Shown piece after piece: positions 48,690 to 59,616 of a stretch of DNA of 64,000 nt. This stretch comes from Urechis unicinctus (lineage: Eukaryota > Annelida > Polychaeta > Xenopneusta > Urechidae). The notes below the pieces were generated by a model that was not told where the DNA came from, made no database searches, and saw only the letters and a program-made list of their open reading frames with translations. How positions within the stretch are numbered: the first letter of the stretch is position 1; the number at the start of each line of letters is the position of its first letter. The stretch is taken from the NCBI GenBank assembly GCA_034190875.2, contig CM067350.1, forward strand, positions 23,267,480 to 23,331,479, in the 5' to 3' direction. The translations under genes and the position numbers were made by a program.

Positions 48690-51020
48690 TCTACAAAGAA
48701 CCTTTAAAGGTTATATGTACCCGGTATAGATAAGGAACCTCTTAAGGTTCAATTTGGAACCCTACTATGAGGTTCCATAAATGAACCCTTTTTAAAGGTT
48801 CTTTATTTGGAACCTTCAAAGGTTCTATTCTATCCCAAGCATATAGAACCTTCAAAGCTTCTATATCTCCCCCAAGCATAAAGAACCTTCAAAGGTTCTT
48901 TTTGTATCACTGTTAGGGTTCCAAATGTTGAACCTTGAAAGGTTCTATGTATGTATTCATATATGGAACCTTCAACGTTCTAATTTAAAATAACCCGGAT
49001 CCATATTACTTATAATCAATAAATACTACACAATATAAATAAAACCAATATTTGTTTTTCAAACCAAATCTTTATTTTAAAAAAGGAATAGATGCATTTA
49101 ATACGACTTCCTAGCTACACAGGAAAGTGTGCTGCTTTGTAGCCGGTATTGACGGTTGAGCAGTAAGCTTGGAAAGAAAAACCTCAGCATAGGACAATGT
49201 GTTTTTAAGACCTTCAGGGTAGTGGACCCCAAAGGTCCAATACATAGCTAGAAGACAGCTTAAGGCCATGTAGGGGTCCATTTCCGCGGAAACAATCACG
49301 ATCTCTCTGTCCAGCCACAGATCAGCACTGTCCGGTTGAAGAGGGTTGGCGTCTGCTGTGGAGGTTCCTGAAAAGCATGTAACAATTGCAAAAAGTGATT
49401 ATTTGCATAAAATATAGCATTCCAAGCAACATTACATCATAGCTATGTTGATGAAATAGGTTGACAGCAACATTTCACAAGTGGCTGACTCAGATTATTC
49501 TCTGGAACACTATTAAATGTTTTAAGCTATTCATTCATTGTTTCGAACCAAGTATGTAAACCAAACCTTGAAAAATTTGCCTATATTATTTTAAGAAACA
49601 GACACATCATACCTTTCCTTTATGCTTCCTCGTAACTTTCACATGCTCTTGCAAAGCTGCGCCTACATGCAACCAAATTTTGGCTGCAACCAAGGCCAAG
49701 TTTTCCTGCAATTTTTTGTCTAGATCCTGCTTGAACATATGGGTCTGAAATCAACAACAGCGGCAATTAATTAATTTAATATACGGGCACAGATTCTCGA
49801 ACAAAGCAAGTGAGAATTATAACACGTTATAGAGAATACATCAAATATTCTTTACACACTTACCGAAGAAAGTTAAGTTGGTCGACAGGATTTCCAAATC
49901 CGTTGAAGGCGCGAAAAATTACTGGAACGCTCCCAACGAGGTCGAGCTTCCGCCGTAGACTGGAACGCTCCAACGAGGTCGAGCTTCCGCCGTAGACTGG
50001 TAAGATTATATGTGACGCAGCCGGAACCGCCGCAGCATCAGGTCAACGAGCCTTTGTAAATTGGGGAGGCACTTACCGGTAGATCAGGATTACATGCAAC
50101 TGTATAGTCTGCATAGTATGCTTAGCCTAATAATATGGTTAGGCAGTTCTACAAGTGCCCCCGTCTCATCAGCAGCCTTGAGCGGACTCCTAAGTTTTAC
50201 AATTTAACGGTCGCCTTTGATATCAGGCTTTATGACTTGTCTGTGTATTCGTATTAACCTTGGGTTTTGCGGCAACATTCGACGGCGACGCCAACATTTA
50301 CAAACGTTTGGGTACACAGTTGAATCTCTTAATCTTCTCCCAACACCCTACGAAAAAGATGTATAAACATACGGCGCGCAAGTGTAATGGCAGACCTGTA
50401 CGGTCGATCGCATTATGTCTAAGGACATATGTCCTTGTATTTAAACCACTGTAAATGTGTGTAGTTTATAGTCATTTCATTATATTGTCTTGTCAAACCC
50501 AATGAATTCACATAAACATTTCCCTTCTGGTGCTTTGTTTGCCGTATCAGGGACGACAATTCAGTCTTTGGTTTCGATTATTCCATTCCGTTGTGTACAA
50601 TTGAATTTCACTAGTACTGGAAACAACAAGTTTCCAAAGAGGATTCCGTAACAAAATTCATTTGTACGAGAAGTAAGCTTGTCCTTCACAGCACATTGAT
50701 GTGCTTGTTCCTCTGACGCCATTTGTAAGAATTCTCGGAACAATTCTAGATAAAGATGAATACCCCACCCCCTCTACAAGAATCACCACACACCCACCTC
50801 TGCTGACACAGCACTAAACCTATAACTCAAGAATACACAAGGCTTCAAGGTAAATTCACATCAACCCAAGCATTAGGGTTCCAAAAAGAACCTTGAAAAT
50901 TTAATTTAGAACCTTCTGAAACCATATCGAACCTTGTTACCTGTGATAGAACCTTAAGGTTCTTTATAGCACCCCGGGGTTCAACAAAGAACCCACAAGA
51001 ACCTTTATTTCTAAGAGTGT
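48690..51020. mobile_element. Segment flanked by AAGGTTC palindrome arrays, inside intron 1 of the ballast gene
   Basis: Two clusters, 48690-48990 and 50870-51015, consist of repeated palindromic words such as AGAACCTTCAAAGGTTCT, GGAACCTT and AAGGTTCCA. They bracket about 1.9 kb holding two exon-like frames on the minus strand. The outer right edge, read inwards, is TTACACTCTTAGAAATAAAG then GTTC, which looks like a transposon terminus. The left edge has no equally clear partner. It may be a separate DNA element with complex subterminal repeats. Confidence 0.55.
49111..49744 (-). CDS. Two candidate exons of an unrecognised gene with poly(A) signal
   Basis: Exon-like block 49744-49613 (TTCAG acceptor, GTATGA donor) encodes THMFKQDLDKKLQENLALVA, AKIWLHVGAALQEHVKV then TRKHKGK. 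The last block, 49367-49111 (TTTTCAG acceptor), contains DREIVIVSAEMDPYMALSCL, LAMYWTFGVHYPEGLKNTLS and LSKLTAQPSIP, ending at TAG. AATAAA follows on the minus strand at 49076-49071. The phases of the two blocks do not fit by one base, so a frameshift or a missed exon is likely. The YPxGLxNT motif recalls multi-copy unnamed proteins of invertebrates and fish; I cannot name it. It lies within the AAGGTTC-flanked segment and is probably its gene. Confidence 0.5.
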
Positions 51021-51730
51021 AATCTTCACTTCCTTATGTCCAGTTATACATTCATTTATGGGCTAACTGACAATCCTATGAGAAAACAGCTGTGGTACAT
51101 GCTCTCCTATATATATTCTACCTCAGAATCAATCTACATCAACTTTAAAAATATTGTAATCAGCCTTTGATAAGGCCTACTTTAAATAAAAGAGGATCTC
51201 TATTTATTAACAGCACAAGTACGATCAGACATGACTTGCCAAGCATTGTTCTGTAGCCGCCCTATGTCCTGGGCAGGATGACCAGCGTGAGACCCAGACG
51301 CAGCAGTTACATCGACAGTGTCTATTTTCTCCTCTTCGTAGACGTCGGATTCGCTCATTTCTGGTTCGAATCTGTAAGGCAAAATTTGCTCTGCCGAAGC
51401 AACGATAGTTTGCGAATGACCTGTGCCATACCATGTCTCTTCGTCGCTCTCCTTAAGTGATGAAATAACGAAATTTCCAGCAGCCATTTCTCGCTAATCG
51501 TAGTGCAGATTGCGCATCGCAACAAAAACAATCCCGGACCTGACGTCAAGCGGAGGCGATGAATTATTCATGAGCTTGTCGGCTCGATACGCCGAATTCA
51601 TCTTTAAAGTCGAATTTCGATCAGAAAGCGCGCACTTAGACAATTGACACATAGACAGAATAGGTACTTCTGGGTTATATTTCCGTTATCTGGCGAAAAA
51701 AATGACATGATTTTTCGTGCGATAGGCATT

Positions 51731-52979
51731 TTAAGGCACTTGAATGAACAATTCATTTGATGCAGTTGAACTGGAGGTTATACTCCCTTTTGAGGTAGCT
51801 TGACTGGGTCCGTTCCCATCAGCAGTTGGTAGTTGTTCTTGCTTTAGCGTCGGTCGAGGTTTGGGAGACGACAGAGAAGCCAACGCAGCAGGTTTTGGTG
51901 GTTGAAGCAAAGAGTTACGCTAAGACGGCTCATTTCGAGTGGCTCTGCTGTTGTTGTTGTTGAATCTAATTAGAGTGGATTTGGCAGCTTTGGCCATGTG
52001 CAACAATAAAGCTCAATAGAACTTCAAATTTAGTCTCAGGTTTTATCTACAAGGACACCAATCCTCATATACCTACAGGAACGTCGGCGATCAAATAATA
52101 ATCGTCTCTCGTCTCTCATCACCATCCTCTACTCTACTACAGTGACCCCTAGTCATAATGATCGATACAAAGGCAGTAACTGGAAACACAGATTCCAAGG
52201 CCAAACCGAAAAGAATTCGCCAATATGAAGATTCAGGCAATCAACGATGCATTGTGGGGATTTTTGCGCAAAATTTGTTTCCGCTTTTACCAGCGGTCGC
52301 ATGCTAGTAAAGGCACCACAATTTCACAACAGCCTATTGGTATGCATGTTCTGCACAAGTCCATGCAGACCATGTTTGACGGAAGCTATTGGAGGAGGTA
52401 AAACGGAACATATCCAACAACATGTGGTTTCGATGAACAATCAATAACAGTCAGGAGCGGTCACCACTCAACATCAGTTCCGGTCAAAAAACACCCCAGT
52501 CGACATTATGTCCCGAAGGCCCCTCAGCCAAAGAGTGTATAGCTTCGCTAAGACGGCTCACTTCGAGTGGCTCTGCGGTGATCGCTTCGCTTAGTATAAT
52601 ACATCGCAATCGTAAGGTGGCGCCACCGTGACGCAAACAAAAGCACATGGGAATACTGGGCTGACGTCACTGAGATTGATGAGAGGGGAAAAAATGTCGT
52701 TTGCCAGAGCTGTGCCGCTGGCAAAAAACGTCGCACAATAGGCTTATGAATATCGAAAATAGCAAATACACTATTTAATAAATGTCATCTTGATAAATTA
52801 CCCAGTCTGGGTTACACCTATCGAAAACAGTTCGTCTCTAACAGCGTCCTCGCAGTTTACGATCCCCAACCTTTATGTCCACACTATGGATGGTAGTTTT
52901 AGATTTGTCAATAACTCTCTGAAGCGAGGGAACTGGTCTGGGGTCGACATCAACATTTTTGGCATGTCAGGGGGGATGT
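51731..52979. repeat. Spacer sequence with a direct repeat
   Basis: CGCTAAGACGGCTCATTTCG then AGTGGCTCTGC occurs at about 51918 and, with one or two changes, at about 52551, about 630 bp apart. No coding domain is seen between or after the copies. Confidence 0.6.
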
Positions 52980-53564
52980 GAAGGTCTCGAGCGAGGAGTT
53001 TATAGCTATGCAAAGCTGCGTGATTATTATGAAATTACACGAAAGACACCCCCGACATCAGGCGACGATACCATGAAATCAACAAAAGCACATGGGACTG
53101 TCGTTCCAATGTCTCGAGACTCGGAGGCTGTTAAAGGTATGGAGTCATCTGATGGGTCCAGGCGACTACAGCTTCAAATTTAACAGAGAACTCCACGTGG
53201 TTTTAAGAGACGCTATGAAACGACGCTATGATACTGAAAACTGCTGACGGCAAAGTACCCCGTCCACATATTCTGTGTATGCATAAACCCGAAGGGGACA
53301 ACGATTTTGCCACTAAAAAACCGTTTACGAGCCTGTCGCGCCCCATATCCATTGAGAACATGTCATTCTACGTAACAAAACCACCCCCCCCCCTCCCCGA
53401 CATATGCCATCCAAAATGGTTCTTACGCTATTTTAGGCGATTAGCAAGTTTCCTGTACTCGGAAGCGTTGATTGGCCAATCCAAATATGAGCTCCAATCT
53501 GAGATCACGATTTCTTGGCCCCGGACGAAGGGCTGATGAGCAATCGACTTTGGGGTACAGGAAT
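52980..53564. repeat. Third, diverged copy of the 39.9-40.2 kb segment, plus unique DNA
   Basis: 52990-53220 matches the left-arm segment in direct orientation (ATGAAATCAACAAAAGCACA then TGGGACTGTCG; CCACGTGGTTTTAAGAGACG). The rest, with a C run at 53386-53396, shows nothing. Confidence 0.5.
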
Positions 53565-54009
53565 GACTTACCTGCAGTGTTTGTCTGCGTTTTGTGCTGG
53601 CTTCACTTGTAGCACAGTAGAAGCGACTTGGCAGGTGTTAGAATTTCGCACCTCAACTTGATTCCAAGGAGATAATGCAGTGACTTCCCGATGAGCGAAA
53701 GTCAACCAGATGAGCGGCTGGCAAGCAAATGAATCTTGAGAAAACCTTCCTTGTAATATTTGCAAGGCGAGTGTACGGCTATCGTACGGCTAGCTGCGCG
53801 TTTGAAGCCATATGGAAAAAACCGAGCTTTTTCTCGAGCTCTGATTCGCCGAGAGAAGGGAGCAGTGCGATAAGAGACTATAGCAGATCCCACTGCTGGT
53901 TTAAGCGTTACAGTCCAGCAGCTTTTTTTAAAGATAACAATGAACTGGCAACCCCTGACGCAAGAAATAATAAAGAGAACTGACAAACAAAGACTGCATA
54001 TAAAAGTAC

Positions 54010-54285
54010 AATGCTAATGATCTATGCGGCAATGCTAATGATCAATACGACAATGTCAATGATCAATACGACAAAGCCAATGATCAATACAACAATGTCA
54101 ATGAAGAATAAGACAATGCCAATGATCAATGCAAGAATGCCAATGATCAATACGACAATGAAAATAATTAATACAGCAATGCCAATGATCGATACGAAAA
54201 TGCGAATGATCAATACGACAATGCAAATGATCAATACGGTAATGCCATTGAACAATACGACAATAACAATGATCAATACAATGGT
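54010..54285. repeat. 21-bp minisatellite, about 13 units
   Basis: Unit AATGATCAATACGACAATGCC. The left-arm partner (about 45850-45890) has only about two units. Met/Ile/Asn-rich frames are artefacts. Confidence 0.9.
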
Positions 54286-54449
54286 AGTCTATCCCCTGAT
54301 ATATTCACTCAAATTTCCCGCCAATTAAAATCCAGAACACCCCCCAAATAATAACAAAACTGCCTCTAACAATACCAACATTGCAGTGTTTTGAGAAAAT
54401 TATATTGACATACAATACAGGATTTAGATACAGGGACATAGTTATAGAT

Positions 54450-55025
54450 TAGTCAAGAACAAGATAGTCAAGAACAAGGTAGTCAAGAACAAGATAGTCA
54501 AGAACAAGGTAGTCAAGTACAAGATAGTCAAGAACAAGGTAGTCAAGAACAAGATAGTCAAGAACAAGATAGTCAAGAACAAGGTAGTCAAGAACAAGGT
54601 AGTCAAGAACAAGGTAGTCACAAGATAGTAGTCAAGAACAAGATAGTCAAGAACAAGATAGTAGTCAAGAACAAGAACAAGGTAGTCAAGAACAAGATAG
54701 TCAAGAACAAGATAGTCAAGAACAAGGTAGTCAAGAACAAGGTAGTCAGGAACAAGATAGTCAAGAACAAGGTAGCCAGGTACAAGGTAGTCAAGAACAA
54801 GATAGTCAAGAACAAGGTAGTCAAGAACAAGATAGTCAAGAACAAGATAGTCAAGAACAAGGTACAAGGTAGTCAAGAACAAGATAGTCAAGAACAAGGT
54901 AGTCAAGAACAAGAACAAGAACAAGGTAGTAGGTCAAGTCAGGAACAAGAACAAGGTAGTCAAGTAGTCAAGAACAAGATAGTCAAGAACAAGATAGTCA
55001 AGAACAAGATAGTCAAGAACAAGGT
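54450..55025. repeat. 15-bp minisatellite, about 37 units
   Basis: Unit AGTCAAGAACAAGAT alternating with AGTCAAGAACAAGGT, with a few partial units. The left arm has a single unit-like sequence at about 45535-45550. The 160-codon Leu-rich frame on the minus strand is an artefact. Confidence 0.95.
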
Positions 55026-55521
55026 TATCCTATGCTACTATAGGGAAGAATTTTGTGCAGAAATCGTCACTAGTCTGAATGCGTCACTAGTCTGCCCTTG
55101 TACATGATGCCATTGTTGTTGATAATCGTCCGGCTTTTCTTCTCTCTCATTTAACCTGTTGTACTGTTTGACAGAATCAACTTTAGATCATGTAAGAGTC
55201 CAGGCTCCAAGAAAAGTCGTGCACTCCTAGTCGAACTTGACATGTAGTAGCATAATACATACATCAACAGCACCTAATATATATCTTTATTTATATTATA
55301 AAGTGCCCCCCACACAAACTGAGTTGAATGCCTCCCCAAGATACAATACCTTAGTAAAGAGATGAAAAAATATTCCACCATGAACAAACAACATAGACAG
55401 AAAGTTACCACCGAAGGCATTGCTTTATTTATTGATAGCGACTTTGTTTATCAGGGAGTGCTTGGTGTGCGTGTATTCGTGGTAAACGACACCACACTCT
55501 CGGATCCTCAAAATATAGCCA

Positions 55522-57060
55522 ATGCATTTCGTTAACAATATGCCAATCTTGCCAATGCATTCACTCAAAACCTGTCCCTACTACCACATTTACCTAATAC
55601 CTTTCTCTCCCACCGATGAACATGAAATTCTACAAATAATTAATTCTATCAAAGGCTCCAACGCTTCTGGCAATGGTATTCTAAGTTCGAAACACATTAA
55701 ACCATTATCCCGCTCTATTCTCCTTCCGCTTTGTATGATTTTAAATAAAGGAACTTAAGATAGCTCAGATTGTACCGCTTTATAAATCAAAAGATAGACA
55801 ATCAATTGCCAACTACCGACCAATATCGATCTTAACAGTACTTTCTACAGTCTATGGAAAATTTTTTATTAAACGACTATACGCATTTTTACAGGCTAAT
55901 AACACGCTATATGATTGTCAATACAGCTTCCAAGCCAAACATTCTACCACTGACGCAGTAATGGAATTATCTCAGTTATTACTGAACGCATTCAATGAGA
56001 ATATACAATGTGTAGCTGCGTTTCTCGATCTCTCCAAGGCATTTGATACGATTGATCACAAAATACTTTTGGCAAAGATGCATCTCTATGGTATTAGAGG
56101 GTTACCCCTTCAATGGTCCCAAAAGAAAGTTCCATCGACTAAATGTACAATCAAATTTGGTGTTCCTCAGGGCTCTGTACTTGGTCCTTTTATTTTCTTA
56201 TTGTACATGAATGATCTGCCTGCTTCTCTGGAACACTCCCATGCGGTACTTTTTGCGAATGACACTACTCTCCTATACACAGATACATATCAGCAAACTT
56301 TATTTGTCTAATATGAATGCTTACTTAGATAACATCAGTTATTGGTTTGCAACGAATAGACTCTTCTCAACACATCCAAATCGCAGTATCTTACTAAATC
56401 AACAACCCCTGTTGCTCACAATTTCACTCCTTTGGATTTCGATCAACCAATCATTAAAAAAAACACCTGTGGTTCCTTGGCGTAATTATTGACTCGCAAC
56501 TAAATTAGCACGAGCGTATTCATCATATAAATCATAAATTAGCATCATCTCTGTTTATCATAAATATAATTCAGAGAAATCTACCTCATAAACAACTCTT
56601 ATTATTATACCACTTTTTAATCCGTCCATATTTGGCATATGGTCTTGTCTTATGGGCCAATACTCACCAATCCTATTCAGCACCGACCTTCCATTCGTAT
56701 TAAACACGGGATACATACAAACAGGGTCTTTATATGGAATTCAATACAGACATCTATTCAATCTCAAACAAATCTGAAATCATTCACTAGGCTTTACCAA
56801 AAAAACCAGTTACTTACAGCCATGTAAGAGGGGGGGGGGGGGTTTACAACTAACCTGCTTTTATTAGTTCTTTCTCTTTCCTATACGATAGTTCTGCTCA
56901 TGCGTTCATACGCTTTTGTTGTTTTAAACTGCTATGTTATTGGAGTTGTTTCTGTGTGTTGTGTTTTCTTGGGTGTGGCTGCTCGCTGAGTTACAGTCAT
57001 TCTAACTAAGGCCACACACCCCGGAACCATATATCATTACAAATATTATTATCATTATTA
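55522..57060 (+). mobile_element. LINE with RT domain (CR1/Jockey group), inactive, 5'-truncated
   Basis: The plus strand reads INSIKGSNASGNGILSSKHI, then IAQIVPLYKSKDRQSIANYR then PISIL (a frameshift near 55757), CVAAFLDLSKAFDTIDHKI (motif A), FGVPQGSVLGPFIFLLYMND and VLFANDTTLLYT. The catalytic FADD box is FAND, so the RT is dead. A small deletion follows GLPLQW. A final frame ends SFTRLYQKNQLLTAM-stop at 56827. A short 3' UTR with a G run (56828-56842) ends in ATTATTATCATTATT, a microsatellite tail usual for these LINEs. The endonuclease part is missing. The left arm lacks this insertion. Confidence 0.85.
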
Positions 57061-58026
57061 CCCATTGAGAAATGTCAAGCCACATCACCTGCATACCTTT
57101 ACCCATTGAGAAATGTCCTCCCCACATTCAACCCTCACCCCACGTACCACCACGAGGTCGACACAGTCAGTGGAAACAACACTCAGTCAGCTAGCCCCGC
57201 GCGTCAGATGTCAGTTAATATTAAACCAGCTGTGCCAAGCCCGGTTTAAAATATTCCAATTGGCATTTGTTCGAGTACAGTGTTAGCGCCGTTGTGTGGA
57301 GTTTGACCGAGGCATGATCATGGTAAGATAAACAAAACATTATTGTGAATATTTTTAGATTAAGCAATAACCGCAAAGTTTTCAATCAATCCTCCGCCCG
57401 AAAAAATATGTTGACAAAACCTGTGCGCCGTGTTTTGCTTTGTCGTTGCGTCTCTTAGAACCTCGTTAAATTGTCTTATTATTTCGGAGGCGTGATCGAT
57501 TTCGACTCTATATCTGTAACAAAAGCTGAGCCCAAGACGTCGGATCAACAGTACCATGTGCTTTTGTTGATTTCATGATAACGTCGGCTGATGACGTGCA
57601 TGTGTTTCATGTCATTTCACAGTCATCGCACAGTTGACTGAGTGAACCCTCGTAGCGTAGCTATTAACTCTTTGATGAAACTTCGCCTCTTAAAGCATTC
57701 GCTCTGTGTATGGCTCACACGCCCGCGATATCCTTTACAAAAAAAACATCAGGGGTGAAGGTGCGCTGCATGTTTACCAGCCAGCTCGATAGATCATTGT
57801 TATATATATGGTCTATAACGCGTTATATATAGACCACGAGGTCAGCTTATGCATGGCTTATTTTAACATTCAGCATGCTTGATGAGTAGCCCGGCGAATG
57901 TTGACAAAACCGGCTGTCACGTCCGTGTCCACATATGCAGATAGGCGTTGAAGACCATGTTACAATTCCGAGCCAAGCTGTCGGAGTTCTAGACGAAACG
58001 ATTCCAGTGCATGGTTGACTGCGATT

Positions 58027-58210
58027 ACAGGCGCTTGTGCTAGACCATAATGATCCAACCATCATGATCATCTACTATATTTATATTTGGTTTATGATTA
58101 AAGTATGTGATTGTGAAATTGGGAAGGATAATCACAAACTATAGATGTGCAATAATATGTAGTTATAGTATGTTACTTAGATTGAGAGGTTATAATAGAC
58201 AAGCACTTGT
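58027..58210. mobile_element. MITE A, longer copy
   Basis: Left end ACAGGCGCTTGTGCTAGACC then ATAATG; right end, read inwards, ACAAGTGCTTGTCTATTATA. About 184 bp. The left arm has no copy at the matching place. Confidence 0.6.
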
Positions 58211-59616
58211 GACTGCGTTAGTGTTTGGTCTGTTGATAAATGTTAGTTATCGCATGGTCACGTGGGCGATATGGTGAAAAAACACGAGGACGCCGAGCGT
58301 CAGATTGCCATGCAATAATAATCGTTATCTTCCTTGCTTACCACGACCCACGAGAACACTGAAGCGAGTTATATCTTCCCTGAAATTGGGTCAAGGACTG
58401 AGTACTACACATTTCCCACGTGTACGTCATACACCTTCATACACACCACTCTGAACAAAGTAGTGAATTACATATTTTGTTAACGCAGTCGATGGGGATC
58501 ATTTTTACAGAATCAGCTACCACACTTTTCTGACAATTCCAGTATAACCATAGGCGCTTGGGCTTGACCATTATTATCACGATTACACACTATCTATATG
58601 ATACTCCAATATTCGGTCTTGATGGCTGGGTAATAATACTCCCCCCCCCCCCCCCCCCCCACGCACCCGTGAGTCTACCAATAGAGCTAACCTCGTGCCG
58701 TGTTTGTTTTGAGTCACACCAACGGGTCTCTTGTCTGATCATGACCTCAGGGGCCTTCACGCATCGCTTCATTCATCAAGTGCTCCGACATGAACTCGTA
58801 CCCCAGGATATATCCCTACCTGTGCGCCTTTTATCAATTTCTCATCACGAGCACGGCCATCTTGGTGTGTAGGGCGTATTGGATATACTTTGCGTCTGCT
58901 CGGAAACAAGACGTCCAGATCCAAGCACGTTGGATTTTACACGCTGTCGTGAACAGGATAGCACTGGTGCAATACTGCTGGTCGGGTGGTCATTTTGAAT
59001 ACGCTTTATATATAGGTTTTTCTCGTCATTTGCTGTGTTTTTGCTAGGCTTTTTGGGTAAGCCGTAATGTCTCTACCAGTAAGATGACATGCTTTAAACA
59101 TATAGAGTAGAAATACTGTATGATATTACTGTGTCCCGATCAGGCGGTAGTATACATATATACCGTCCTGCGCAGATTTATATTTCAAGTGTCAACACCA
59201 TCTCATTAATGTTGTGTACTTACGTATCTATATTTGTCGAGCATGTTGTGTCATGAGCACCGAGTATGATCCTCAAGAATACACGTTCAACATGTATCCT
59301 GTCATTGGCGATTTTTTGGGGTCTTGAAAACATTTTGCTCTACGCCGTAGAATTACTAGAGTGGCACCTCTGGACAGCAAATCACTCTGTATTGGGTAAT
59401 CTCTGTCTGCGAGGACAACATCTCCATACCTAATCTAGTCTAAAAATACAGGACTCTCTAGTGATGTGCTGATCCGAGGCTCCCCCTCTCAGAAATGAGA
59501 TATAAAGCTTATCATCCCATTTGGAGAAATGACCCCCAAAAAATTTAGCAGTGTTCGACTTCTTGTAGTGTATACATGTGTACGCCTGTAGATTTAAGTT
59601 TTGAGTCCTTCAATTA

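Larger units (their letters stand above)
48018..51487 (-). pseudogene. P2X7-ballast-domain gene, copy 2, three exons, damaged
   Basis: Exons 51487-51240, 48541-48311 and 48165-48018 follow the same phases as the copy at 11160. Exon 1: ILPYRFEPEMSESDVYEEE and RLQNNAW. Exon 2: CLCGYCQPMAEVEASVCCVD, then PIGCITQHPGFSPICL. Exon 3: RRYRYTAYRQFVR, a TGA where relatives have Trp, CWGHLGQKIPACAVTTIQDN. Cys ligands CxCxxC, CC and the PAC of LPSC are kept. Intron 1 would use a GC donor (TTGGCAAGT), and no AG is visible at the expected exon 2 start, so splicing is doubtful. Intron 1 contains the repeat-flanked insertion at 48690-51020. Likely a decayed passenger gene of Kolobok-like element 2. Confidence 0.75.
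46670..51730. mobile_element. Kolobok-like element 2 with TTAA duplication and inverted ends
   Basis: TTAA lies at 46666-46669 and 51731-51734. The left end is AGGGCCTATTGCACG and the right end, read inwards, AATGCCTATCGCACG: 12 of 15 bases match. It contains a THAP gene start (plus, 46979) and a three-exon P2X7-ballast gene (minus, 51487-48018), convergent as in element 1. THAP proteins plus TTAA duplication are hallmarks of the Kolobok superfamily; piggyBac also uses TTAA but has no THAP domain. The catalytic part of the transposase is not found, so this copy is non-autonomous. Another repeat-flanked segment (about 48690-51020) sits inside it. Confidence 0.8.

Noticed and set aside
46670-51730. 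piggyBac as the family of the TTAA-flanked element
   Set aside because: TTAA alone would allow it, but no piggyBac DDBD transposase is seen, while a THAP domain is, which fits Kolobok.
54442-54924. 160-codon Leu/Phe/Thr-rich ORF
   Set aside because: Translation of a 15-bp minisatellite; 15 is a multiple of three, so the frame stays open.
54450-55025. Possible CRISPR-like array
   Set aside because: Units are head-to-tail without unique spacers, in a eukaryotic context; it is a minisatellite.
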